From assembly GCA_902362705.1 (NCBI GenBank), contig CABIXK010000001.1, positions 62,001-126,000 of the forward strand: a stretch of DNA of 64,000 nucleotides. The letters are read 5' to 3'. The position numbers were made by a program, and so were the translations under genes. Numbering within the stretch: the stretch's first letter is position 1; each line of letters begins with the position of its first letter. This stretch comes from Rikenellaceae bacterium (GTDB taxonomy: Bacteria; Bacteroidota; Bacteroidia; Bacteroidales; Rikenellaceae). Below the pieces are notes generated by a model. That model was not told the DNA's origin and searched no databases. It saw nothing but the letters and a program-made list of their open reading frames with translations. Positions 52,039-61,127 of the stretch are shown one piece after another.

Positions 52039-52041
52039 ACG

Positions 52042-52066
52042 AATACTTCGTTAAAGTATTATATTT
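52042..52066 (+). terminator. Hairpin upstream of wzx
   Basis: AATACTT (52042-52048) pairs with AAGTATT (52054-52060), followed by ATATTTT. It is a weak terminator-like structure at the start of the AT-rich part of the capsule operon and could be read through by UpxY-modified polymerase. Confidence 0.45.
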
Positions 52067-52082
52067 TAGACGTCTGCAATAC

Positions 52083-53615
52083 ATGGCTTCTGTCTCTAGA
52101 ATACGGCAAAGCTTCAAAAATAGTACGGTAGCTCTTGCTCTTTTTACTGTCAATCTGATATTGCAGTTTTATTCCCGTAAGATCTTTCTCGATTATCTCG
52201 GCGCTGAGGTTTTGGGGTTGAATACCACGGCTTCGAACCTCCTTCAGTTTTTAAATCTCGCGGAACTGGGAATCAGTTCGGCTGTCGGATTCACCTTGTA
52301 CCGGCCATTAGCTTGCGATGATTACGATACGGTAAGCGAGGTCGTTTCTTTACAGAGGCATTTATATCGTAGGATCGCTTTTTTCATAATAGGATGTTCG
52401 GCCGTTCTGATGTGTTTCTTCCCTTGGATTTTTGCCAAGATCACTTTGCCTCTTTGGTATGCGTATGCTGCGTTCGTCGTTTTTCTTATTAGTGCCTTAT
52501 TAGGATATTTCGTTAATTACAAACAGGTCGTTTTAACGGCTAATCAACAGGAATACAAAGTTCAGTACAGCTATAAGAGCATCATGATCCTGAAGGTTCT
52601 GGTGCAGGTATATGCGCTTAAAAACTTCGATAGCGGATATGTATGTTGGCTGGTTTGCGAGGTTTTGTTTGCCATATTGGGGTCTCTTTCTTTAAGCAGG
52701 ACGACGGCCAAGGCCGCGCCTTATCTGCGGAAATCCTCCAAGAAATTCGACGAATTGAAAAAGCAATACGCCGATTTCACGATAAAAATAAAACAGCTTT
52801 TTTTTCATAAAATATCAGGATTTGTCTTAACACAGACCAGTCCCCTGATTATCTATGCATATATTTCGTTGACAGAGGTTGCTTTGTACGATAATTATAT
52901 GCTGATGATACTGGGTGTGATGAGCCTTACTAACGCCATCTTTAATGGTTTGGATGCAAGCATAGGCAATTTGGTGTCGACCGAGAAAACCGACCGCATC
53001 ATGTCGATATTCGAAGAGTTGTTCAGTCTGAGGTTTTTTTATGCTTCGGTATTGTGTTTTGCGATATATCTATACGCTTCCGACTTCGTCACTTTTTGGA
53101 TCGGACCCGAATATCTGTTGAGTGATTCGACTCTGTCGATTATGGTGGCGATCCTGTTCCTCAATATCATAAGAACCAGCGCTGGCGCTTTCTTATATGC
53201 TTATCAACTGGTTTACGACATCTGGGCTCCGATCGCCGAGGCAACGATCAATCTGGGGTTGTCGTTGCTTCTGGGATATTTTTACGGATTGAATGGCATA
53301 TTGACCGGTGTTCTGATAAGCATCGTATTGATACCTGTGCTGTGGAAAGCCTATTTCGCATTTAGAAAGGGTTTTCGGCGGCCTTTCGGTATTTATATCC
53401 GAACATTGGTCAAACACGTTTTATTGACAGCAATCGCCATGTGGGTTTTCTCCTATGTGCGAATTTGCGTGCCGGTACCATCGGCTCAGTCCATGTTCGG
53501 TTTGTTGTCCGAGGGAGTGATCTCCATGACGATCTTTTCTCTGTTTCTTGGTGCGCTGCTATATTTTACCAATAGTGGTCTGAAGTTGTTCGTAAACAGA
53601 TTGATCAAGCGATAA
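52083..53615 (+). CDS. Polysaccharide flippase (Wzx-like, MATE/PST superfamily)
   Basis: 510 residues with about 12-14 hydrophobic segments. The N-terminal pattern (YSRKIFLDYLGAEVLGLNTT, then LLQFLNLAELGISSAVGFTL) is that of the polysaccharide-transporter family. It should flip lipid-linked capsule repeat units across the inner membrane. It is the first gene of the AT-rich, probably exchanged, section of the capsule locus. Confidence 0.85.
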   Translation: MASVSRIRQSFKNSTVALALFTVNLILQFYSRKIFLDYLGAEVLGLNTTASNLLQFLNLAELGISSAVGFTLYRPLACDDYDTVSEVVSLQRHLYRRIAFFIIGCSAVLMCFFPWIFAKITLPLWYAYAAFVVFLISALLGYFVNYKQVVLTANQQEYKVQYSYKSIMILKVLVQVYALKNFDSGYVCWLVCEVLFAILGSLSLSRTTAKAAPYLRKSSKKFDELKKQYADFTIKIKQLFFHKISGFVLTQTSPLIIYAYISLTEVALYDNYMLMILGVMSLTNAIFNGLDASIGNLVSTEKTDRIMSIFEELFSLRFFYASVLCFAIYLYASDFVTFWIGPEYLLSDSTLSIMVAILFLNIIRTSAGAFLYAYQLVYDIWAPIAEATINLGLSLLLGYFYGLNGILTGVLISIVLIPVLWKAYFAFRKGFRRPFGIYIRTLVKHVLLTAIAMWVFSYVRICVPVPSAQSMFGLLSEGVISMTIFSLFLGALLYFTNSGLKLFVNRLIKR

Positions 53616-53619
53616 ATTC

Positions 53620-54495
53620 ATGGAAAAAAGGGATGTGACGATTATAATCCCCTCCTACAACCGGGGGCATTTATTGAGAAAAACAGTTCCTACGTATCTT
53701 CAGGAGCGTGTGGCGAAGATTGTGTTGGTAGATGATTGTTCTTCTGACGATACGACCGAAGTCGTTGAGGAATTACGGAAAGAGTATCCCGCAATCGAGT
53801 ACGTACGTCAACCTCGAAATATGCGCCAGACTGTGGCCAAAAACAGGGGGATGGAACAGGTCGACACGGAATGGGTCTATTTCGGCGACGACGATTCGAT
53901 CCTTGTTCCCGGAACCATTTCCGAACTTTACGAGACTGCTGTCAAATACTGTGTGGATATTGTCGGTGCCCGGGCATTGTACATGAGGGTCGGGGAGGAT
54001 CGGTTGCCGTTGGATGAGGCGATGGCCCGCCATTTCAGGGAAACCGACGACGTGAAAGATATAGTCGATGTTGCCGAAATAAAAGCGAATTTTTCGTTGT
54101 ATATATCCACTCCCGTTAAGGTTCCGTTCTGCCAAGCGTGTCTTCTTTGTCGAACGGAGATCGCGAAAAAGGTGGGGTTCGATCCCAATTACATCGGAAA
54201 TGCCTACCGCGAGGAGACCGATTTTATAATCGGATGTGCCAAAAACGGAGCGACCGTATATTACAATGCGAAGGGGTGTCAGTTCAATCTTCCAACCAAT
54301 TTGGCCACGGGCGGGGCAAGAGGAAAATCCGTATGGAAATACAAGTGGTATATGGTGCGGAACAATTGGTATTTCCTAAGAAAAAACTATGATTTTCTGA
54401 AAACCGAATATCATCTGAAGTCCAATAAATATTGGGTGCAGCTGAAATTCATAAGCGGCTTTTTTATTCGGCCGTTGAAGCGCCTTTTCAAGTAG
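53620..54495 (+). CDS. Family 2 glycosyltransferase
   Basis: 291 residues. The GT-A nucleotide-binding start (DVTIIIPSYNRGHLLRKTVP, then VDDCSSDDTTEVV) and the metal-binding GDDDSI are clear. It adds one sugar of the repeat unit at the cytoplasmic membrane. It starts 4 bases after the flippase gene. The donor and linkage cannot be told. Confidence 0.85.
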   Translation: MEKRDVTIIIPSYNRGHLLRKTVPTYLQERVAKIVLVDDCSSDDTTEVVEELRKEYPAIEYVRQPRNMRQTVAKNRGMEQVDTEWVYFGDDDSILVPGTISELYETAVKYCVDIVGARALYMRVGEDRLPLDEAMARHFRETDDVKDIVDVAEIKANFSLYISTPVKVPFCQACLLCRTEIAKKVGFDPNYIGNAYREETDFIIGCAKNGATVYYNAKGCQFNLPTNLATGGARGKSVWKYKWYMVRNNWYFLRKNYDFLKTEYHLKSNKYWVQLKFISGFFIRPLKRLFK

Positions 54496-54516
54496 ATCCG
54501 ATTTTGTTTCAGATTC

Positions 54517-55761
54517 ATGTCCGATACGAGAACCATAAGCCCGACGAGCCTGCATCTTCTTTTCGCGACTCTGTTCTGGCTGATTTCACCTTATGGGGCT
54601 ATTTTTGTGCTGCTTGCCATCGTCGGTTGTACAAAACGACGATTGACCGACGGGAAGTTGAAATATGTGCTGTTTCTGATCTCCCTCTCGTTTGCCGTTT
54701 TGGCATTTACGCAGAAGTCGCTCTATTGGGAGGATACGGATATAGCCCGTTATTATAGCGGATTATCGGGCTTTTTAGGTCAGTCCGCAGATGTTTTGCT
54801 TCTGGTTTTCTCCTCTGAAATATTGACCTATACGTTTACGACGGTAAATGTTTCCCTGGTCCTGATTTTCAAGAATGTTCAGGTCGTATCCATATTCTGG
54901 ACCTTTTTCATATATTATTTCTTTTTTCTCTCCTTATTGAATTTTATTAAGAGCGACAAAGAGGCGGACCGGTTGCTTTACAATACGAATGTCCTGCGTT
55001 GGGTGGTTTTCGCTCTATTCGGAGGTGTTCTTTTCACGCAGGTTACAGAGACGATCAAAAGCGCTGCTGCCATATCGTTTTTCTTCTACATCTTGTCGTT
55101 GCATATCAAGGGGGCCGGTCGAGGAACTATTGCGGTGCTTTATTTTTTTAATATCGGAATCCATGCACAGGCATTGATGTTCTTTCCGCTGTTTTTTTTT
55201 CGGAATATCCGTTTCCGTAACCTCCTTGTCTTAACCGTTGCAGCGGTGTGCATATCTCCGATGGTCAATCTGATGCAGCTCGCCATCGATGTGCTTCCGT
55301 CGGGGGGGTGGGGCGATTTGTTGCTAGCCAAAGCGGATGATTACAGCGGAGATATGGGTGGAGCTTCGACCAAGCGGTATATTCTGATCGGCTTGATTCT
55401 GCTGTCGATGGCCGTTTTCCTGCGTCGGAAAGGACTGTTCGATGACACTTCGCGCCGGGGGAATATCGTTCTGCTATATGTGCTGATTATGTTCCTGAAC
55501 TACAACAACTCCAATGCTTTTATCCGGTTTGCCAATTTTTGTTCGTTCGTCGCCACTTTGGAGTTTCTGGAATTGCTGAAGCTCAAGAAGGAGAAGTGGA
55601 TGTCGTTCGCCTATATGGCGGTGTTCATGATGTTGAATTTGCAAATGACCTATGGACGGACGCTTTCCGGCGGTTATTGTTCGAGTTATATGGATAACTC
55701 CATCGTCAGGATATTCACCTCGAACATATATGATTATTTGAGTTATAAGGCATATCCATGA
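54517..55761 (+). CDS. Wzy/EpsG-like polysaccharide polymerase
   Basis: 414 residues with about ten membrane helices and short loops, resembling EpsG-type O-antigen polymerases. Position between glycosyltransferases and after a Wzx gene is usual for Wzy. It would link repeat units in the periplasm, with chain length set by the Wzz-like protein at 23896. The family is poorly conserved, so the call rests mainly on topology and context. It overlaps the next gene by 4 bases. Confidence 0.65.
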   Translation: MSDTRTISPTSLHLLFATLFWLISPYGAIFVLLAIVGCTKRRLTDGKLKYVLFLISLSFAVLAFTQKSLYWEDTDIARYYSGLSGFLGQSADVLLLVFSSEILTYTFTTVNVSLVLIFKNVQVVSIFWTFFIYYFFFLSLLNFIKSDKEADRLLYNTNVLRWVVFALFGGVLFTQVTETIKSAAAISFFFYILSLHIKGAGRGTIAVLYFFNIGIHAQALMFFPLFFFRNIRFRNLLVLTVAAVCISPMVNLMQLAIDVLPSGGWGDLLLAKADDYSGDMGGASTKRYILIGLILLSMAVFLRRKGLFDDTSRRGNIVLLYVLIMFLNYNNSNAFIRFANFCSFVATLEFLELLKLKKEKWMSFAYMAVFMMLNLQMTYGRTLSGGYCSSYMDNSIVRIFTSNIYDYLSYKAYP

Positions 55762-56792
55762 AAATCCTGTATATAGGTCGCAAGATCGAGCGTCCGACGA
55801 GCGGTGCCGATCAAGTCAACAAGCGGAATCAGATGTTGCTGGAGGCGATCGCTCGCGACGGGGTGTTTTATATGGCTCCCCACGGCAATGGATTGGCGGC
55901 CAAGCTCGTTTTCGGAATCACCCGAAAGTTCCTTTTCCGATTGAATGAGGAGCTCGCGACCGGTGGATATACCCATGTATTCATCTCTCAGTCGTTGTTG
56001 GGACGAACGGCTCGATGGATCAAACGACATTACCCTGCTATCCGAATCATAACCTTTTTTCACAATATCGAGGTTCAATATGCGGAGGAGTATCGGAAAG
56101 TACAGGGGCTTCGTTCGTTACCGTTTCAGTATGCCGTAAAATATTGGGAATCGAAGTCTGTCGAATATTCGGATGTACTGATTACGCTCAATACGAGGGA
56201 TTCCGCCTTATTGCACGAGTGCTACGGTAAAGAGGCGGCCTTGACCTTGCCCACCTCCCTGGAGGATCGTTACGATGCACAAGCGCGGATCGATCATGCG
56301 GAAAAAGGGGCGATAGACTATCTTTTCGTCGGCGTGGCGTTTTTTGCCAATATCCAAGGTGTTCAATGGTTTATCGACGAGGTGATGCCGCATGTGGCGG
56401 GTGACCTTTATGTCGTGGGGAGCGGTATGGATCGGGTCGATTTTCGGAACCTCACCCCCCGGATCCATATTCGAGGGTACGTAGACGATCTTTCGTCCTA
56501 TTATTATCGGGCCAAAACGGTGATTTCTCCCATATGGGCCGGAGGAGGTATGAAAACCAAAACGGCCGAAGCGCTCATGTATGGAAAGACGATCATCGGA
56601 ACTACGGAGACCTTCGAGGGGTATGAAATGGATCCGCGGTGCATGATCCTGTGCCGGTCGGCAGCGGATTTCATCGCTGCGATCGATAACGATGCTGCAC
56701 GTTCGGGATCGGAAAATATTCATGCCCGGGAGATGTATTCCCGGAATCATAACACGACAAATTTGAAATCACATTTGGAACGTATTTTATGA
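55758..56792 (+). CDS. GT-B glycosyltransferase (group 1/GT4-like)
   Basis: 344 residues. The N-terminal half has the acceptor domain (TFFHNIEVQYAEEYRKVQGL) and the C-terminal half the donor-binding fold (IWAGGGMKTKTAEALMYGKT, IIGTTETFEGYEM). The coding region overlaps both neighbours by ATGA, so it is translated as part of a coupled block. Sugar specificity unknown. Confidence 0.8.
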   Translation: MKILYIGRKIERPTSGADQVNKRNQMLLEAIARDGVFYMAPHGNGLAAKLVFGITRKFLFRLNEELATGGYTHVFISQSLLGRTARWIKRHYPAIRIITFFHNIEVQYAEEYRKVQGLRSLPFQYAVKYWESKSVEYSDVLITLNTRDSALLHECYGKEAALTLPTSLEDRYDAQARIDHAEKGAIDYLFVGVAFFANIQGVQWFIDEVMPHVAGDLYVVGSGMDRVDFRNLTPRIHIRGYVDDLSSYYYRAKTVISPIWAGGGMKTKTAEALMYGKTIIGTTETFEGYEMDPRCMILCRSAADFIAAIDNDAARSGSENIHAREMYSRNHNTTNLKSHLERIL

Positions 56793-57688
56793 TAACTGTA
56801 TTTACTCCCACCTACAACCGGGCTTATATTATTCACAAGCTGTATGAAAGTTTGTGTCGTCAGACTTTCTCGGATTTCGAATGGCTTGTCGTAGACGATG
56901 GATCGGCGGATAATACGGCGCAGCTCCTGTCCGGGTATGTCGAGGAAGGGCGTATTCCGATCCGTTATATCAAACAACCTAACGGTGGAAAGCATCGGGC
57001 GATCAATCGGGCCATAACGGAGGCGCGCGGAGAGTTGTTTTTCATTGTCGATAGCGACGATTATCTTACGGACAATGCCCTCGAAAGGCTGTGGTTTTAT
57101 TACGACCAGATAAAGGACGATCCCGATTTTGCCGGAGTAGGCGGTTTGAGAATATATTCGAATGGTTCCGTTGTCGGGCTGAAACGCGAGTTCTCGGTTA
57201 TGGATGCCGATGAAATCGACATCAAACAATATTTGGGCGGCGATCGCGCCACGGCGCATAAAACGGAAGTGCTGGCCCGCTACCCTTTCCCGGAGTACGA
57301 CGGCGAAAAGTTTCTGTCCGAGGGGGTGATTTGGACGCGGCTCGCGCAAAAGTACAAGATGCGCTTTTTTTACGAGGGTATCTACGTATGCGAATATCTT
57401 CCCGACGGATTGAGTTTCCATAACAGAGTCACCCACCGGGAGTCTCCCCGTGGAAGCATGATCGTCTATGCGGAGGGGGCGCGTTACCTGCGATCGCGTT
57501 GGAAGCGGGTGAAGGCGGCGATCAACTATTATCGTTCGACGATCGGATACAGGGGATCCCGCAGCGGAGAGTTTGCGTTGCCTTGGTGGGGCAAGCTGTT
57601 TTACCCGGTTGGGTGGCTGTTTTATCGATTGGATCTGCGCGACGAGAAGAACCATAAGAAGATATTGTCCCGGTTGAACAAATGCTGA
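56789..57688 (+). CDS. Family 2 glycosyltransferase
   Basis: 299 residues. ITVFTPTYNRAYIIHKLYES, VVDDGSADNTA and the metal-binding FIVDSDDYL mark a GT-A enzyme, and the C-terminus ends in a basic segment after LPWWGKLFYPVGWLFYR. It overlaps the previous gene by 4 bases. It adds another sugar to the repeat unit. Confidence 0.85.
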   Translation: MITVFTPTYNRAYIIHKLYESLCRQTFSDFEWLVVDDGSADNTAQLLSGYVEEGRIPIRYIKQPNGGKHRAINRAITEARGELFFIVDSDDYLTDNALERLWFYYDQIKDDPDFAGVGGLRIYSNGSVVGLKREFSVMDADEIDIKQYLGGDRATAHKTEVLARYPFPEYDGEKFLSEGVIWTRLAQKYKMRFFYEGIYVCEYLPDGLSFHNRVTHRESPRGSMIVYAEGARYLRSRWKRVKAAINYYRSTIGYRGSRSGEFALPWWGKLFYPVGWLFYRLDLRDEKNHKKILSRLNKC

Positions 57689-57729
57689 TCGAACATGTTG
57701 TATCGATTGCAGGTTGAGAGTTTGTACGT

Positions 57730-58914
57730 ATGAAAAAATACCTTGTCGGATTCGTAAAATATTCCCGGTTCGTCTATGCGGTTTATTTCTATTGCGGATC
57801 CGCTTTGTTGCGGGTGCTGCGATGGTTCGTAAGACCCGACGACCGGCTGCTTCTGTTCGTTTCGTATGGCGGAAAAAAGTTTGACGACAGCCCCAAGGCC
57901 GTCTATCGGGCATTGATCGAAGATCCGCGTTTCGCCGGCTTCAGGATCGTGTGGGCTTTCAACCGGCCCGAAGCGTTCGATATTCCGATAGGAGAGAAAA
58001 TACGGACCGATACGCTGAAGTATTTTACGACTGCATTGAAAGCGCGTTGCTGGATAACGAACAGCTCCGTGGAGCGAGGTTTGTCGTTTATCGGAAAGCA
58101 TACTTTCCAGGTCAATACCTGGCACGGATCGCCGATCAAAAAGATGGGCGGGGATATTGCGCGACAGAACAACTCTTTCAAGAGCAAGTCGACGGTCGTT
58201 CCCGATGTTTTCCTGGCGCAGAGCCGGTTCGATGCCGATATTTTCTCTCGGGTATTCGCGATTCCGAAAAACCGTTTTCGGATTATCGGGTTGCCGCGCA
58301 ACGACGAACTGGCCAATACTCCGGCAGATCGGATCGCTTCGTTCCGATGCGAGCTCGGGATTCCCGAGGGCAAGCAGGCGATTCTTTATGCTCCGACATT
58401 CAGGGAATACGACCAGACCAAGGCCAAGGAGTGCACGCTTGCGTTGCCGGTCGATTTCGGAAAATGGAAGCGCGAACTCGGAGACAGATACGTTCTTTTG
58501 TTGCGGGCCCATTACGAGGTGGCCCATGCAATGGGTGCGATCGATGGAGAGTTCGTGCGCGACGTTTCGGGATTCCCCGATCTGAACAAGCTCATGCTCG
58601 CATCCGATCTGCTGGTTTCCGACTATTCCAGCATCTTCTTCGATTATTCGATCCTGAATAAGCCGATGTTGTGTTTTGCATACGACTACGATAAGTATGC
58701 GGAACAGCGGGGCGTGTATTTCGACATTCGTGAGGAGCTGTCGGCCGGTCGGATCCTGACGACGGAGAACGACGTAATTGCGGAGCTGAAGAATTTCGAC
58801 CGGGCCGGTTATATCCGCAAAACTGCTGCATTCCGAGAAAAATATGTGACAGAATACGGTCGGTCGTCGCAGCGAACCGTGGCGATTATCACCGAAAATC
58901 TGGGTCTCCGATGA
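57730..58914 (+). CDS. CDP-polyol phosphotransferase (TagB/TagF-like)
   Basis: 394 residues of the CDP-glycerol:poly(glycerophosphate) transferase family. The markers are FQVNTWHGSPIKKMGG (catalytic histidine), QSRFDADIFSRVF, LYAPTFREYD, LLRAHYEVAHAM and the DYSSIFFDYSILNKP motif. It should transfer a polyol phosphate from a CDP-polyol to the growing glycan. The next gene encodes the cytidylyltransferase that would make the donor, with a 4-base overlap. Confidence 0.88.
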   Translation: MKKYLVGFVKYSRFVYAVYFYCGSALLRVLRWFVRPDDRLLLFVSYGGKKFDDSPKAVYRALIEDPRFAGFRIVWAFNRPEAFDIPIGEKIRTDTLKYFTTALKARCWITNSSVERGLSFIGKHTFQVNTWHGSPIKKMGGDIARQNNSFKSKSTVVPDVFLAQSRFDADIFSRVFAIPKNRFRIIGLPRNDELANTPADRIASFRCELGIPEGKQAILYAPTFREYDQTKAKECTLALPVDFGKWKRELGDRYVLLLRAHYEVAHAMGAIDGEFVRDVSGFPDLNKLMLASDLLVSDYSSIFFDYSILNKPMLCFAYDYDKYAEQRGVYFDIREELSAGRILTTENDVIAELKNFDRAGYIRKTAAFREKYVTEYGRSSQRTVAIITENLGLR

Positions 58915-60257
58915 AAAAAGTGATTACATATGGCACGTACGATCTGCTGCACCAGGGGCATGTCAATCTTTTGCGACGGGCCAAAGAATTGGGCGACTAC
59001 CTGATCGTCGGGGTCACGAGCGATAGTTTCGACAGGGAACGCGGAAAACTCAATGTGCGCAATAACGTACTGGAGCGCGTGGAGGCCGTACGCAAGACGG
59101 GCTATGCGGATGAGATCATCATCGAAGATTACGTAGGGCAGAAGATCGACGACATCCAACGTTACGATGTCGATATTTTTGCCATAGGGTCGGATTGGGA
59201 AGGCAAATTCGATTATCTCAATGAGTTCTGTCAGGTAGTCTATTTGCCTAGGACGGAGGGAATTTCGTCGACGATGCTCCGTTCTGAATCCCAGCCTGCC
59301 TATCGTTTGGGTATCATCGGCACAGGCCGTATTGCCCAGCGGTTCATTCCCGAATGTCGGTTTGTGAGCGGAGTCGAGGTCGCGGCTGTCCTGAATCCCG
59401 ACATCGAAGAGGCCCGCAGCTTCGCCGACAGCAACCGTATCCCGCTCTATTACTCTTCGTTCGACTCTTTCATCGAGAATGTCGATGCGGTATATGTGGC
59501 ATCGCCCCACCTGACGCATTACGAATATGTCAAGAGCTGTTTGTCGCGCGGCAAACACGTGTTGTGCGAGATCCCGATGGTGTTGAGCGGCTCCGAGGCC
59601 GAAGAGCTCTATGGGCTGGCCGAATCGAAAGACCTGGTATTGCTCGAGGCCAGCAAGACGGCGCATTGTCCGGCGTTTACCCATTTGGTGACATTGGTGA
59701 AAAGCGGGGTCATCGGAGAGGTGATCGACGTAAGAGCCTCCTTGTCGAAGCTGGTTGTCGGGCAGCGGTTGCGTGAGTTGGATGCTGCGCAGTCGGGGGG
59801 CAGTATGACGGAGCTCTCCCCTTTCCCGCTATTGTCCATTGTCAAATTGCTGGGGAAGAATTACACGGACATTCAGTTCTATTCGAAGATGGAGAACGGA
59901 GTCGACGTGTTTACCAAAGCGATTATCAATTATCCGCATGCCGTGTCGACCGTAACCCTCGGATTGGGGGTGAAGACCGAAGGCAATCTCGTCATTTCCG
60001 GTACGAAAGGTTATGTCTATGTTCCGGCTCCGTGGTGGAAGACAGAGTTTTTCGAGGTCCGTTACGAAGATCAGAACCGAAATAGGAAATATTTCTATGC
60101 TTACGAGGGCGAAGGCTTACGATACGAACTCCAGGAGTTTATCTCGATGATTGTCTGCGGTCGATTGAGTTCGCACCGGCTGCGTCGAAGCGAGAGCATT
60201 GCGATTGCGGGGATCATCGAAAAATACCTCAACAAAGAATCTTTAACGCTTATTTAA
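58911..60257 (+). CDS. Fusion: TagD-like cytidylyltransferase and Gfo/Idh/MocA oxidoreductase
   Basis: 448 residues in two parts. Residues 1-127 are a glycerol-3-phosphate cytidylyltransferase-type domain (TYGTYDLLHQGHVNLLRRAK with HxGH, GSDWEGKFDYL, RTEGISSTMLR). From about 133, a Rossmann oxidoreductase follows (LGIIGTGRIAQRF, YVASPHLTHYEYVKSCLSRG). The usual catalytic E-K-P is E-I-P here (HVLCEIPMV). By analogy with TarI/TarJ, the two halves would make a polyol phosphate and activate it with CTP. The exact polyol is unknown. Confidence 0.85.
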   Translation: MKKVITYGTYDLLHQGHVNLLRRAKELGDYLIVGVTSDSFDRERGKLNVRNNVLERVEAVRKTGYADEIIIEDYVGQKIDDIQRYDVDIFAIGSDWEGKFDYLNEFCQVVYLPRTEGISSTMLRSESQPAYRLGIIGTGRIAQRFIPECRFVSGVEVAAVLNPDIEEARSFADSNRIPLYYSSFDSFIENVDAVYVASPHLTHYEYVKSCLSRGKHVLCEIPMVLSGSEAEELYGLAESKDLVLLEASKTAHCPAFTHLVTLVKSGVIGEVIDVRASLSKLVVGQRLRELDAAQSGGSMTELSPFPLLSIVKLLGKNYTDIQFYSKMENGVDVFTKAIINYPHAVSTVTLGLGVKTEGNLVISGTKGYVYVPAPWWKTEFFEVRYEDQNRNRKYFYAYEGEGLRYELQEFISMIVCGRLSSHRLRRSESIAIAGIIEKYLNKESLTLI

Positions 60258-60258
60258 T

Positions 60259-60993
60259 ATGAAATCGGCATTGGTCGTAGGAGGTAGCAATGGGATCGGG
60301 CTATCTATTGCGCTGCATCTTGAAGGGTATGATAGGGTTTATATAATCGATAAACAGGAGCCTGCATGCCCGGTCCCGGCCAATGTCCGATATCTCCCGT
60401 TCGATCTCCTCGACAAGGATTATACGCTGTTCGACCGGTTGGACGAGTCGATTTCGACATTGGTGATAACCGCCGGATACGGTCGATTGGCGCTGTTTTC
60501 CGATGTCGAAGAGTATGAAATAGAAAGATTGTTCATGGTCAACACGATCGGAGTGATTCGCATATTGAAACATTTCTATTCGAAACTACACTCTGCGACG
60601 GATGATTTTCATTGTGCTGTGATGGTCAGCATCGCGGGTATTGTTTCGTCTCCGTTCTTTTCGATATACGGTGCCTCCAAAGCGGCATTGCACCGTTTCA
60701 TCGAAAGCGTGAACGTCGAATTGGAGAAAGCCGGAGCGAAGAATCGCGTATTGGAGGTGTCGCCCGGATCGATCAAAGGAACGAATTTTTCCGGTGGCGG
60801 GACTGACCTCACGCAGACGGAAGAGCTCGCCTTGCGGATCATCGAACGCATGATGCGCAAGGAGCTGTTGTATATTCCTCAATATGAGGAGATATTCAGA
60901 AGCGTTATTGCTCGTTACCGAGAGGATGCGCATGCTTTTGGGTTGGAAAGCTACGAATACAAATTGAAATCGGGACGAATTGGTTCGAAATAA
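60259..60993 (+). CDS. Short-chain dehydrogenase/reductase
   Basis: 244 residues with cofactor motif VVGGSNGIGLSIAL, ITAGYG and the catalytic S..Y..K in VSIAGIVSSPFFSIYGASKA. It starts 1 base after the cytidylyltransferase-oxidoreductase stop, so it probably works in the same pathway, for instance reducing a keto sugar phosphate to a polyol. Confidence 0.85.
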   Translation: MKSALVVGGSNGIGLSIALHLEGYDRVYIIDKQEPACPVPANVRYLPFDLLDKDYTLFDRLDESISTLVITAGYGRLALFSDVEEYEIERLFMVNTIGVIRILKHFYSKLHSATDDFHCAVMVSIAGIVSSPFFSIYGASKAALHRFIESVNVELEKAGAKNRVLEVSPGSIKGTNFSGGGTDLTQTEELALRIIERMMRKELLYIPQYEEIFRSVIARYREDAHAFGLESYEYKLKSGRIGSK

Positions 60994-61127
60994 TCTTTGA
61001 GCAAGCGGCGGATCGCAGATAAAGATTGGAGATAGATGCCATTTAAATGGTGTGAATAATCAGTGCTAAGCCTTGAATATCCATAGGAAGCGGAGCTGGA
61101 GAAAAAGGACGGATCTGAAATAGTGTC

